Source: Schistosoma haematobium (taxonomy: Eukaryota > Platyhelminthes > Trematoda > Strigeidida > Schistosomatidae). From it: 64,000 nucleotides of DNA. How positions within the stretch are numbered: the first letter of the stretch is position 1; each line of letters starts with the position of its first letter. Positions 1 through 9,934 of this stretch are shown here, piece after piece. The DNA lies in the NCBI RefSeq assembly GCF_000699445.3, contig NC_067196.1, positions 89,196,364 through 89,260,363 on the forward strand, given 5' to 3'. The notes beneath the pieces were generated by a model. It was not told the origin of the DNA. It saw only the letters and a program-made list of their open reading frames with translations, and searched no databases. The translations under genes were made by a program, and so were the position numbers.

Positions 1-106
1 TCAATGGTTTAGATTATGAGTCAGTTGAAGCTAGATCACCATGGAAAACCTGGAAGCACTGGATGTCCGTTTCGTCCTATTGTGGGACTCCTCAGCAGTG
101 CGCATC
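1..106 (-). mobile_element. Hammerhead-carrying SINE, 3' part
   Basis: This is the 3' half of a tRNA-like SINE read on the minus strand. It holds a hammerhead ribozyme at 51-106 followed by the SINE's 3' body (reverse complement of 1-50). Core boxes CTGAGGA and GAAA and a GTCC/GGAC stem II are all present. Stem III (ACGGACAT) pairs poorly. The copy stops at 106, where a plus-strand copy of the same SINE begins, so the two lie head to head. Confidence 0.8.
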
Positions 107-352
107 CAAGAGATATATCCTGGAGTTCTAGTGAGAAACAGTGACCAGTGGAGTTCAACCAGGTCTGTTGTGAGATAATAACTCAGTAAAGACAATAGTG
201 GATGTGTCGCCCAATTTCGTGGATTAGTTGAAGTTAGAAATGAACACCGTTGGATGCCGGCTCAGTGGTCCTAGGTTCGAGTCTCTCAGGAGGCGAGGTC
301 GTGGATGCTCACCGCTGAGGAGTCACACAAAAGGACGAAACAGCCGTCTAGT
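106..352 (+). mobile_element. Hammerhead-carrying tRNA-like SINE, 3'-truncated
   Basis: Plus-strand copy starting with the family's 5' body (CCTGGAGTTCTAGTGAG at about 119). A tRNA-like segment follows with a B-box-like GGTTCGAGTCT at about 274, then a hammerhead at 302-352: CTGAGGA at 315-321 and GAAA at 337-340. The 3' body after the ribozyme is lost. Stem I pairing next to the core is weak (CACCG against TAGTA), so self-cleavage is doubtful. Confidence 0.8.
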
Positions 353-360
353 AATTCATA

Positions 361-1034
361 ATTCACAAGATTGTATATGATTTCTTTGTTTCTTCCAACT
401 TAATAAGAAGAATACAAATGTATGAATTCACAAATCCAACAACAAACTGTCTATCCATTGAATTCTATTTGGTAATTAATTTACAAAATTTAGAATCGAT
501 TTCATTAAGTTCTATTCATTGATAGATATCTAGTCTGGGAATTTAATCCTTAAATAATCGTTTGGACTCATTTCAAACCAAAAACACTGACAAAGATTCT
601 AACAGAATAGCATGAATTCATATTATTTCGTTTGGTTCTCATCTGCTGCTTACAGCATATGATATTTAAAATCATAATTATATAATGGGTTTAAATGACT
701 TACATGAAAGAGGTCATTTGGAGATTATGTTGAGGTCACATAAACTCTTACTTGCAGCTATAATGTGTTAGCATAGAGAAATAAAATTATCAAGACAAAT
801 CCCATACTATTAGTAGTAGTAGCAATAGTATCAGCGGTAGTGAGGAAGATTAAGTATTGGAATAAGAAAAAAACAGTCTAAAGAAATCTCAGGAATCAGG
901 ATCTAAAGAAAAATACAGAGTGAATGAATCTGTACCATTGTAAATTATTCGGAGAAATGTTACCCAAAGTCTTCAACTGCTTATAGTCTAAATCTATGTA
1001 GAAATTAATAACAGTTATTTTATTGTTTTATTTT
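361..1034. other. AT-rich stretch, nothing recognised
   Basis: No coding region, tRNA or known repeat is visible. Only short AT-rich runs and a small AGT/AGC-rich patch near 810-840. Confidence 0.6.
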
Positions 1035-1495
1035 AACACATAGATAATGGTATCAGAAGGCACCAAATACATATGCGCAATACAAATCTCATTTGATAGT
1101 TGTGAGGGCTGTGATACTGCTTGGGTGCCCAAACCGAGGCAGGTGGTTTTCTTAAGGGGCCACACCCGGAGTCTTCGACCTGAAGGTCTGATCCACAAGG
1201 CAGTGGAGCATCGTAAGGAGATGCAGCCCCATAGTATCCGGTGACCAATAATTGGTTCATATGCCATTTGTTCCCTCAGGATACTGGAGTGCATGTGCAC
1301 CATTGATTTGGAATCCGGTTAAAGCGCCGGACATTCGCTTTTCGTCCTCACAATTTCGTAAACAACACCCCCGCCACGAGAAGGCAGTGAGTAGGACTTC
1401 TCTGGCAGGGGCTATATACGCGTGTCCATGTGAAAGCATTTAGAGAGGGAGAGCGGACTCTCCCCACTCTCGGTCATACCAGGGCATTTGGGGGC
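1035..1495 (-). repeat. Unclassified interspersed retroposon R1, copy 1
   Basis: About 460 bp, matched by an inverted copy at 16575-17070. On the minus strand it ends in an A-rich tail (TTAAAATAAAACAATAAAA), as expected of a retroposon. Both copies show short open frames with shared peptide AYEPIIGHR, but neither looks like a protein gene. It matches none of the RTE, CR1, gypsy or hammerhead SINE sequences elsewhere in the window. Confidence 0.7.
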
Positions 1496-1544
1496 AAAGT
1501 ATGAAGAGACGATCGACCAATTCTTATAAGTAGATAAAACTGAT

Positions 1545-2215
1545 GCGACTGACCACTGAGTTGTCGAATGAGTGGAGTTCGTCACTATACATTAACTCCT
1601 TTGATTATGAGAAATCATTTGACAGTGTGGATAGGAAAACATTTCGGAACTTCCTTTGACACTATGGAGTGAGTAGCTGAAAAATTGTCAATATCATACG
1701 GAATTCATAAGACGAACTACACTGCAAAGTCGTGAGGACGGATGACAGACTCATTTCAAGTGAGGACCGAAGTCAGACAAAGCTGCTTACTTTTCCCCTT
1801 TCTGTTTCTTCTGGTGGTTTACTGGATTGTGAAGGCCCCAACATCGGAGGGGAAGCACGGAACAGAATGGACAGGTTGGATGCAACTAGACGATTTGGAC
1901 TTCGCAGATGACCTGGCCTTTCTATCCCATACACACCAACTAATGCAGATGAAGACAACTAGTATAGCAAAAGCCTTTGAAGCAGTAGGTCTCAACATAC
2001 AGATGGGATAAAACGAAATCCTGAAATACAACACGGAGAACACCAACCCAGTCGCAATTGGTGGAAAAGCTCTGGAAGATATGAAATGTTCCACGTACAT
2101 GGGCAACACCGTCAATAAAGAAGAGAGGTCTGATGTAGATATAAATTCAAGGATTGGCAGTGTGAACAGCATTCTCACAGCCGACATCAAAACCGAAATC
2201 ATCAGTACGATCAAG
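1545..2215 (+). pseudogene. RTE-clade reverse transcriptase fragment
   Basis: Central part of an RTE-type non-LTR retrotransposon polyprotein. It runs from the NSFDYEKSFDSVDR region (the usual [10 protein letters not shown] block) through the catalytic block [16 protein letters not shown] near 1884-1925 and into the thumb. The FADD catalytic residues are kept. Stops and frameshifts break the frame: a TGA near 1651 and again near 1676, and a stop in the thumb. No endonuclease precedes it, and it ends at 2215 before the C-terminal region. It is dead. Closest full relative in the window is the copy at 58801-61631. Confidence 0.85.
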
Positions 2216-2216
2216 T

Positions 2217-2694
2217 AAATAAAACAATTGTTATTGACTATTAAAGCTAAAATTGTTTTTATTTAACTTAGAAATAATCTGACAAATGTAAACGAAAAAA
2301 ACCTTATATAAAATACAAGGAAAGCAAATTTGATACCATAGACTGATATCAACCATAAAAATACACTGAAAAATAAGGAACGTAGGTGGTTATATCATCT
2401 TAACTAATGACTGTCCATGATTCCAAAACTAGAACAAATACTCCATCATCCAAACAAACTAACGAATTAGCTGAAATTAAACTCTTGAACCATTGGATCC
2501 CAGTTGAGTGATCTTTAGGTTAAGCATGGTAGAAGATCTTGAGTTCAATTCCCAGTTGCGGAATGGTTATTACACATTATTGAAGAGTTTCATACCAAGA
2601 TGAAATGTCTACTTAGTACTTTCAGCTTTGCAATAGTTTTCTAACATTAATCGGTTTGTAATCTCAAAATAAATAAATAAATAAACCATTAAAA
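2217..2694. other. Spacer between two RTE fragments
   Basis: AT-rich with no coding signal. The sequence near 2490-2660 (CCATTGGATCCCAGTTGAG, then AATAAATAAATAAATAAA at its end) looks like an old retroposon 3' tail, but I cannot classify it. Confidence 0.4.
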
Positions 2695-3282
2695 TGGCAT
2701 CACTGGCGAATAAGGTGGATCTGATGCAGTTGTGAAGGCGCCGATCGGTAAAGCAAGAGAAGCATATCTAGAAATGAAGAACATCTAGAAATCAAAACAA
2801 CTATCAAACAACACCGAAGTCAAAATTTTCATTACAAATATAAAGACAGTTTTACTATATGGATCGGAAACCTGGAGAACTACGAAAACCATCATCTAGA
2901 AGATACAAGTGTTTATTAACAATTGTCTATGCAAAATACTTCAGATCCGTTGATCAGAGACTGTCAGCAACAGTCTACTATGTGAGAGAGAACAAACCAG
3001 ATTCCAGTGGAGGAAGAAATCATGAAGAATCGCTGGAAGTGTATAGGACACACATTGAGGAAATCACTCAACTGCATCACAAGGCAATTCCTCACTTGTA
3101 AACCTCAAGACCGAATGAAGAGAAGAGGAAGACCAAAGAACACATTACGCTGGGGAATGGAGATAGACATGAGAAGAATGAACAAGTAGTGAATCGAACT
3201 AGAAAGGTAGGCACAGGACAGAGTGTGTTGGATAATGTTTGTCGGTGTCCTATGCTCAATTAGGAGTAACAGGAGTAAGTAA
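2695..3282 (+). pseudogene. RTE-clade C-terminal fragment with 3' end
   Basis: Second RTE fragment. It starts in the thumb (GSDAVVKAPIGKAREAY), overlapping what the fragment ending at 2215 encodes, so it is a separate copy. It continues through VLLYGSETWRTTKT, the [10 protein letters not shown] block and [10 protein letters not shown], and ends in the family's short 3' tail (AACAGGAGTAAGTAACTAAG). Several in-frame stops make it inactive. Confidence 0.85.
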
Positions 3283-3524
3283 CTAAGTAAATTTGTGAAT
3301 AATACAAAGTTTGATTTTTGTCTTTACTTGATTCAATATACAAAGAATTGTATTACTATAACTATATCAATATATATGTGAAAAACTAATGAACTTATAA
3401 TTGGGAAACATTTCTCTTCTTAATGGAATAAATTAGATTAGAAATAGACTGACCAATTGCAGTCCTAAATAACAATCGGAAGATACATGTAAAACAATAC
3501 AAAATGAATTTAAACTTCACCCCA

Positions 3525-3715
3525 CTGCACAAACACGTGGCTATCAGGACTCAGTAGTTGAGTGGATAACGCGATGGCGTTTGAAGCGAATGGTACTGGG
3601 TTCGAGTCCCAGAGTGAACATGAACTCTGAGATGCAGGTACACTCAGCTGACGAGTCCCAAATAGGACGAAACGCACGTCCTGGATTCCACTGCCAGACA
3701 TTATCCATCATTGCT
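3525..3715 (+). mobile_element. Sm-alpha-type SINE with canonical schistosome hammerhead
   Basis: A different SINE family from the one at 1-352. It has a tRNA-like 5' region with an A-box-like TAGTTGAGTGG (3555-3565) and B-box GGTTCGAGTCC (3599-3609), 34 bases apart, then a hammerhead and the tail CCAGACATTATCCATCATTGC. It matches the known schistosome Sm-alpha family, which is thought to be transcribed by RNA polymerase III. A second, split copy lies at 5480-6200. Confidence 0.9.
3632..3695 (+). ncRNA. Hammerhead ribozyme, Sm-alpha type
   Basis: Type I hammerhead. CTGACGA sits at 3648-3654, stem II is GTCC/GGAC with a CAAATA loop, GAAA is at 3669-3672, a short stem III ACG..CGT follows, and the GTC cleavage triplet is at 3678-3680. 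Stem I pairs GCAGGTACACTCAG with CTGGATTCCACTGC around the internal loop typical of the schistosome ribozyme. One A.C mismatch and one G.U pair lie in stem I next to the core. By pattern this is the copy in the window most likely to match the ribozyme studied biochemically. Confidence 0.9.
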
Positions 3716-4009
3716 TACAGATAGCTTGTGACTTAAGTCTATAACGAGGCATCCGCACAGGATGTATACATGCCAACATGAGACTGTTCAATTGCAGTCC
3801 TAAATAACAATAGGAAAGTACAAGTAAAACAACACCAAGGGAATTTAGAAATATAATGTTTTATATTTCAGTTATTTGTTTTCTTTTTCATTCTTGAATT
3901 TATGAATTGATTTAAACTAGATTAACATTGAAAACCTTTAAGCATTAGATGGCTGTTTTGTTTTAATATGAGACAATTCATATGTGAAAAATACTACAAT
4001 CTCTACTTG

Positions 4010-4143
4010 TTAGCTAATCATCGACCTTTCCATCGAATCATTAACAAGTGGAATTCATTAACTCAGTACGTGGTTGAGGCTTCATTCGTTGACTCTTTCA
4101 AAAAGAAACTTGATCAACTGAGAGATCATCATTGGCAAGACTA
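4010..4143 (+). pseudogene. CR1-like retrotransposon C-terminal fragment
   Basis: A short open stretch encodes INKWNSLTQYVVEASFVDSF followed by KKKLDQ and a stop. The W-N-x-L-P/T-x-x-V-V-x-A-x-S-V-D-x-F-K pattern is the usual extreme C-terminus of CR1/Perere-type reverse transcriptases, and the same motif closes the element ending at 55213. Nothing upstream of it is recognisable. Confidence 0.65.
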
Positions 4144-4419
4144 ACACAACCCATTAAGCTTACTGTCCTTTCCAAACGGAAACGGAAACATTCCAGTACT
4201 GATAATTCGTTTTATTTTAATTATTTGAAGATCTCTATCATATTAAAAGACCAATATATTGAACAAAGGATATTCTTTAAGATCAATTCTTTACAGGTTC
4301 AACAATTCAATATATCCAAATTAATAATCCGAAAATTGGTCAGGTCAAGTACATCGTTTATAGTGAATGTATATGAATTTGGGACTGTCAAACAAAGTAG
4401 AATGATTGAGATCATGAAC

Positions 4420-4705
4420 CGATTGATGTTAGACCATCACAATTGAAAACCTGGAAGCACTGGACGGCCGTTTCGTTCTATTGTGGGACTCCTCAGCAGT
4501 GCGCACCCACGATGCCGCGAGCGGGACTCGAACCCAGGGCCTCCGGTCTCGCGCGCGAACGCTTAACCAACTGGACCACTGAGCCGGCACCCAATGGTGA
4601 TAGTTTCTAACATCAACCAATCCACGAAATTGCGCGACCAACTTCCATTGTACTGAGGTAAATAGAATGACATTGTTATTACTGATATGACTCACATGGG
4701 ATGCT
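4420..4705 (-). mobile_element. Hammerhead-carrying tRNA-like SINE, full length
   Basis: Nearly complete minus-strand copy. In element order it has a 5' body (4600-4705), a tRNA-like part with A-box-like TGGTCCAGTTGG (4567-4578) and B-box GGGTTCGAGTC (4525-4535), the hammerhead (4449-4508) and a short 3' body. The box spacing and CGCGCGCGAGACC arm resemble a tRNA gene, but no CCA-ready acceptor stem closes, so it is SINE head rather than a tRNA gene. Confidence 0.85.
4449..4508 (-). ncRNA. Hammerhead ribozyme in SINE
   Basis: Minus strand: CTGAGGA (4490-4496), GAAA (4471-4474), stem III ACGG/CCGT and the GTC cleavage triplet. Stem I GCACTG/CAGTGC pairs fully. Stem II GTCC/GAAC has one mismatch. 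The core is intact and could cleave. Confidence 0.8.
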
Positions 4706-5044
4706 AATTTAACTCAGCTTGTATGTTAAGTGAAAATTTTATGATCCATGATCAGAATAAATATGGATCAGATAGGGTGAGAGAAATAATAGTGCAATTA
4801 CGGTTGGATCAAATGTTTAGTGGAATATTAGAAGGGATGAATATGAAGTAAATGAATTGTGTATTGGGGAGATTAATAATGATGTTTAATCAGTATTAAT
4901 AATAATGATAATAATAATAATAATACAAAGATAACAGAGATAATTACATTTGACTACGAAAGGTCGTAAGCACAATAGTCAAATTAGGTCACTCAGTAAC
5001 TAAGATTACTATTGATAAATTGGCCTTGAAATTGGCTGGGGGAG
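4706..5044. other. AT-rich stretch with short (AAT)n run
   Basis: Imperfect (AAT/ATA)n near 4895-4925. No genes seen. Confidence 0.5.
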
Positions 5045-5330
5045 AAGTGGTTAAAGATACTTCTTTTGTACTCATATCTCCAGTTTCTTCATCCGTATTG
5101 CTTCAGCCGTTTGAATGACTTTAAGTTTGACCAGCTTTGGCAAAAAATTACTGACCCAATAAATAACTGAAAAGGATTGGTTTATACTAGCACTATGATC
5201 AGTTTGCACTAAATGGACCAATATCAAGCTGTTCACTTTCTTCACCAAACCTTTGCTTAGCCACGCTGGGAGGTGTTCGTGAGCATGAAAATATAAACTC
5301 CTAGGACTTCGACCAATATAACGATAGAAG
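5045..5330 (-). pseudogene. Penelope-like element GIY-YIG endonuclease fragment
   Basis: The minus strand encodes RYIGRSPRSLYF, then AHEHLPAWLSKG, LVKLKVIQTAEAIRMKKLEI and a stop. The Y-I/V-G-x-(S/T)-x-R-x-L-x-x-R-x-x-E-H pattern followed by a late E-A-x-x-I-(K/R)-K-L is the GIY-YIG endonuclease that ends Penelope-like retroelement proteins. Only the C-terminal ~90 codons remain; no reverse transcriptase is attached. Penelope-like elements are known in schistosomes and are one source of hammerhead ribozymes. Confidence 0.6.
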
Positions 5331-5479
5331 TGATTAACTAACGATTATTCAGATAAATGGTTTGTTAGTAATACCTAGATAATATCTTTGATTCGTATGT
5401 ATTGATTGTTTGAATCCTCCCACGGATGATCAGATTGATTGATTACAGTCCCGAACGTCAATGACATTTAAACAAACAA

Positions 5480-5615
5480 TACAGATCAATTGAAATTCAC
5501 TCCACTTAACAATCCAGCAGTTATATGGACTCGGCAGCTAAATAGATAACAAGATGGAGTTTGAAGTGAACGATAATGAGTTCAATTTACGGGATGAGCA
5601 TTGTTTTGTGAGGCC
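5480..5615 (+). mobile_element. Sm-alpha SINE, 5' part (split copy)
   Basis: ATATGGACTCGGCAGCTAAA and GATGGAGTTTGAAGTGAACG match the Sm-alpha copy at 3541-3600 with drift. The copy stops before the hammerhead. Its ribozyme 3' half appears at 6130-6200, beyond the left arm of an inverted repeat, so this SINE was split by an insertion. Confidence 0.65.
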
Positions 5616-5666
5616 CTTTATTTTGTCGTCATTTAGATCGGACGATGTTGTCGAAAGGGCTCTCCA

Positions 5667-6070
5667 CTTTAGTGGCTCGAGATCTGACTCCAAGGTGATT
5701 GTATTAATGATGATTGTTATTGAAATATATATATCGCCTATCCTCGTATATAATCATCGACTTAAATCGCGTTAGTCAATAACGGAATTAAATAAGTCGA
5801 ATAACGAGAATGGAATTGTGAATACATATATTTTGTATATAAAGCGAATGGAATAGAACAAAGCAAAACGACGCACAGTGGATATGGCGGGTAAGCCAAC
5901 TCCCATTTAAACCAAGCGTTAATCAAATCTTAGTTACACAAAAGTATGTTACAGACGTGTGATGAGTAATGGGATAAGAAATGTACACACACCTACGCGC
6001 TCATGTAAAATCAGTCAAGAATTGGTAAGCGAATAAAAAACAAGGTCAGAATGTGACTCAAGTAGAATGA
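5667..6070 (+). repeat. 0.4 kb inverted repeat, left arm
   Basis: Nearly identical to the reverse complement of 6429-6834 over about 400 bp, weaker only at the outer ~30 bp. The arm has LTR-like traits: it can be bounded TG..CA (TGATTGT to TGACTCA), contains TATATAAAG in the middle and AATAAAAAAC near the end. No open reading frame. It may be a solo LTR of an unrecognised family or the arm of a foldback element. Confidence 0.75.
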
Positions 6071-6129
6071 ATGAAATGGTCTGTTCGAAAGCTAGAATAA
6101 GGTATATGGGCTTAACATAATAACCGACA

Positions 6130-6200
6130 CTACAATTGAATCTAGGACGAAGTGAGCATCTTGGATTCTACTACTAGCCATTACCCACCTCTGCTTAGCA
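6130..6200 (+). mobile_element. Sm-alpha SINE, 3' part with broken hammerhead
   Basis: AGGACGAAGTGAGCATCTTGG and TTCTACTACTAGCCATTACC align with the ribozyme 3' half and tail of the Sm-alpha copy at 3664-3710. GAAAC has become GAAGT. It completes the 5' part ending at 5615. Confidence 0.65.
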
Positions 6201-6428
6201 TATCTTTATTTTGATAAGTAGTTTATAAAGTGTGTTGATCGAGTGATTTTAGTATGATAGACAAATAAAACTTTTGAAGTTATTGGTCGGGTTATCCTAG
6301 ACAAATGACTGAACTAATGATTAAAAAAACGTACTCAATTTAGTAAAAAGTCGAATTAGTGTTGGTCATCCTAGTTTCAGTCTTTCTGACTAGATCGTAT
6401 GAGAAATGGTTCAGTGGGACTGTTCTAT

Positions 6429-6834
6429 CCATTCTACTTGAGTCACATTCTGACCTTGTTTTTTATTCGCTTACCAATCTTGACTGATTTTACATGAGCG
6501 CGTAGGTGTGTGTACATTTCTTATCCCATTACTCATCACATGTCTGTAACATACTTTTGTGTAACTAAGATTTGATTAACGCTTGGTTTAAATGGGAGTT
6601 GGCTTACCCGCCATATCCACTGTGCGTCGTTTTGCTTTGTTCTATTCCATTCGCTTTATATACAAAATATATGTATTCACAATTCCATTCTCGTTATTCG
6701 ACTTATTTAATTCCGTTATTGACTAACGCGATTTAAGTCGATGATTATATACGAGGATAGGCGATATATATATTTCAATAACAATCATCATTAATACAAT
6801 CTCCTTGGAGTCAGGTCCACGGGCTATTAAAGGA
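6429..6834 (-). repeat. 0.4 kb inverted repeat, right arm
   Basis: Reverse-complement partner of 5667-6070. The ~360 bp between the arms hold the Sm-alpha 3' part and unrelated AT-rich sequence. Apart from a few substitutions the arms agree throughout, so they are recent or homogenised. Confidence 0.75.
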
Positions 6835-7271
6835 CCATGGATTGTGGAAGTTTAACTAATTAGTTAAATGGCAGTGTATTCGACTAGGAATTTAAAAAAA
6901 AGGTGAGAATCTTTACGGATGTAACGTAAATGACAGCGAAATGATTGATTAGTCTGCCATAGTGTTTATTATCACTTTGATTAATGTGACTTCCCTCCAT
7001 TTTTCTTTTCAACAAAATATTTATTTTCTTGTTTGATGTGTAATCTATACCTACTATCCTTATTACTGAAGATCGAAAATTGAAGACAAACATACTTCAT
7101 CTTTGCCACCAACTAGCATTTAATCATAATAACATCTTTATTGTCTGTTTTACTCAACTTTTCATTCCTTATTTATGATTGATATAACTATAAGGTTATG
7201 CAATAAAGAACAAACATAACTCAGTGAATAAAATTTCGTCTACGACTATACTATTATGGGAATGAAGGTTT
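6835..7271. other. AT-rich stretch, nothing recognised
   Basis: No supported coding region or known repeat. Short open frames here have no family resemblance. Confidence 0.5.
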
Positions 7272-7371
7272 GTGGAGATTGTAGTAATTTTAGTTGTTGA
7301 ATTGATGAGATCACCATTGAAAACCTGGAAGCACTGGACGCCCGTTTCGTCCTACTATGGGACTCCTCAGA
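7272..7371 (-). mobile_element. Hammerhead-carrying SINE, truncated at ribozyme core
   Basis: Minus-strand 3' body plus ribozyme: CTGAGGA, stem II GTCC/GGAC, GAAA, stem III and GTC are all present. The copy ends exactly at the CTGAGGA box, so the 5' strand of stem I is missing. Compare the copy ending at 8905. Confidence 0.8.
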
Positions 7372-7512
7372 ATTCTATTTACCAAAGTTGTACAGTCGTA
7401 TTTATAGTAGTGCAACAAATATACGAGTTAATCTTAAAAGATCATCTAACCAAGTGTTTGAATAATCCAAGTATCAAAAGAAGGTAGAGTAATGATCTAC
7501 AGGTTAATGAAG

Positions 7513-7678
7513 AATACTTACTTACGCCTCTCACTCCAAGTGGAGACGCATAGGCCGCCTACCACTAGTCACTATTGAACTCTGTCCTGGTCAATCCTTT
7601 CCGGTTGTTCTCAGTTGTTATTCATTTTTTTGATATCCGCTTCCAATTCTCGATGCAGTGTATCTTCCAAGTTAGTGC
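7513..7678 (-). mobile_element. RTE 3'-end fragment
   Basis: The terminal ~165 bp of the RTE family on the minus strand: CTTACTTACGCCTCTCACTC at the end, then the region for the R-V-G-W-R C-terminal motif. A 5'-truncated insertion. Confidence 0.75.
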
Positions 7679-7679
7679 A

Positions 7680-8394
7680 CGCCTCATGAAGAATGGGAAG
7701 ATGAAAATAATTTATGGGTCAGAAATATGAGAGATAATTCTCTACTTGAAATATTTGCAGATAAAACAAAAAAGGGTATAAAGGTGATAAGAAAATTTCA
7801 TTCTTTGAATTACTCTTATGCAACAACACAGTGAGTTACTTTAGTTATGATGCAATAACTTGTTTAACCACTTATCCATCTTAGTATATGTATATTCTGG
7901 AGGCTGTTCCAACTATTATCATTAATATGATTACATTATTGTTGTTTACAATAATTACTATGAATTCTATTATTATTTTCTTTACGATAATATGACCATT
8001 TGTGTATGTTTGTTTAACTCTCCTGCTTATTCTGTTCGTCTTAAGAGCTCAACCTTCGGTCGGTTTATTTCGAGCTTGAAGGTACTTAATGTTCAGAGAG
8101 GAGTATGAGAAACAGTATGTAGAAGAACCTGAAAGAGTATAGAACAAAAAGAGAAAGTGAGAAGATTACTCGTTAAGCATATAGAATGCACTAACATTTA
8201 ATAATGAAAATAATCAAGAACAGTTAAAAATAACCAGATCGACCATGTAGACCATGTAGAATCAACAAAGCGTATGAAATGAAGTGAATTTACTTCAATT
8301 CGAATACTTATTATTATTACTCTACAAATGTTAATTAAGTAAACTAATCTTATGAATTATTGTTGACAAATTACTATAATATCAGAGAGGGGGT
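7680..8394. other. AT-rich stretch, nothing recognised
   Basis: No genes or known repeats seen. Confidence 0.5.
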
Positions 8395-8755
8395 ATAGCA
8401 ATTTAATAGTTGAATTCATGAGTCAATTAAAAGTAGACAGTCATGAAAAACTTAGAAACACTAGACAACCGTCTCATCCTATTGTGGAATTCCTCAGCAG
8501 GGCGCATCCACGACCTCGCCTCGCGACATTCGAAGCCAGGCCTATCAGTCTTGAGCGCGAGCACTTAATCACAAGAACAATGAGCCGGACGGCATCCAAC
8601 ACTGTTAATGTCTCACTTCAACCAATCCACAAAATTCAGCGACAAATCCACGATTGTCTTTACTGAGTTATTATCTCACGGCTGACCCGGTTAAACTCCA
8701 CTGGTCACTGTTTCTCACTAGAACTCCAGGAAATACCTCTTGAAGCCAGTCACTA
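8395..8755 (-). mobile_element. Hammerhead-carrying SINE, full length, mutated ribozyme
   Basis: Minus-strand copy with 5' body (ends near 8755), tRNA-like part (about 8528-8595), ribozyme region (8450-8510) and 3' body. In the ribozyme GACGAAAC has become GATGAGAC, so the invariant GAAA box is lost and it should not cleave. The same change occurs in the inverted partner at 9293-9450. Confidence 0.85.
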
Positions 8756-8764
8756 ATGAGTATA

Positions 8765-8905
8765 TGATGATTGTTATCAGAAAGGTTTTGTGGATACTAT
8801 AGTGATTTCGATGGTTGAGATCATGAGTCAATTGAAGCTAGACCACCATGGAAAATTTGGAAGCACTGGACTGTTGTTTCGTCCTATTGTGGGACTCCTC
8901 AGTAG
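8765..8905 (-). mobile_element. Hammerhead-carrying SINE, truncated at ribozyme core
   Basis: 3' body and ribozyme on the minus strand. CTGAGGA, GTCC/GGAC stem II and GAAA are intact, stem III is degraded (ACAACAGT). The SINE sequence stops three to five bases before CTGAGGA. Confidence 0.8.
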
Positions 8906-9292
8906 TTTAGTTTTAATTATTTAGATTCTCAATGTTCTTCACATTAAATCTTCGACCAAATATTCTTCTAAACTTAAATAAATTTTTCTTTAAAAAAAGG
9001 AAAATATAAAACATGATTACAATATTGTAAACGAAATTAAGGGAAACTTTTTTTATATTTTTTTCGTTGTTTTGACAGATTGACCACTCAGTTGTTTATG
9101 TTTTCTTTCATGGATAATTTTGAGTTCTTGATTAGTTTCTTCTTTGAAGTGTTTCTTTTTTATCCTCTGTGTTGTTTTTATGATATTTCGATGGCTATTG
9201 TCACTATTTCTAAATATTCTGATGTGATTATCCTTTGTAGTTTCATTTTTTCGTCTTTTATGACGTGTTAATATTTACGGATCCAATAATAT
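8906..9292. other. AT-rich stretch, nothing recognised
   Basis: T-rich on the plus strand with no supported gene. Confidence 0.5.
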
Positions 9293-9450
9293 GCATCCAC
9301 CTGGCTTCGAATGTCACGAGGCGAGGTCGTGGATGAGCCCTGCTGAGGAGTTCCACAATAGGATGAGACAGTCGTCTAGTGTTTCTAGGTTTTTCATGAC
9401 TGTCTACCTTTAATTGACTCATGAATTAAACTATTAAATCATTAAATTTC
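9293..9450 (+). mobile_element. Hammerhead-carrying SINE, inverted partner of 8395-8755
   Basis: Starts at the B-box region (GGCTTCGAATGTCACG), then CTGAGGA with GATGAGAC in place of GACGAAAC, then the 3' body to TGACTCATGAATT. It shares the ribozyme-killing change with the copy at 8395-8755 in opposite orientation. Confidence 0.8.
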
Positions 9451-9934
9451 TATATCTTTAAGTCTTTTCAATTGATTTCATAATGAAGACATTTTAATTG
9501 CTTACTTCTTTCTAAAATGCATGATGATGATTTTGTCTAGAAAGACAATGAAATCTTCATACAATTCATGAAGATATAATATACCTTCAAAACAAAATGT
9601 TTATTTTACAATAATCAAATCTTTTCTTTTCTTTTAAATCGTTTTGTAATTGTTTTAATGAATTCAATATTTATTAGGCGGAATATTTGATATTTATTGA
9701 ATTTATATCAAATATATAATATAATAAGAATATATGTTTATTATTTATTATAATTTCTATTTGACATTCATACCGCTTTCATTTAATGTAATTAATTACA
9801 AAAGGGTAATATTTGTATTATTTTATAGGGTCACATTATACTTAGTGTAATAACATGGATTTAAGTGAAATGTTTGTTTAAGATCGGATATACTTGTGTT
9901 TTATTAATGTGAACTAGACTTAGCACGATATTCG
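9451..9934. other. AT-rich stretch, nothing recognised
   Basis: Very AT-rich with no coding signal. Confidence 0.5.

Noticed and set aside
4510..4600. tRNA gene in the SINE head (also at 3540-3615, 20455-20525, 56640-56705)
   Set aside because: A- and B-box-like blocks are present, but the acceptor stem does not close and the segment always runs into the hammerhead SINE body.
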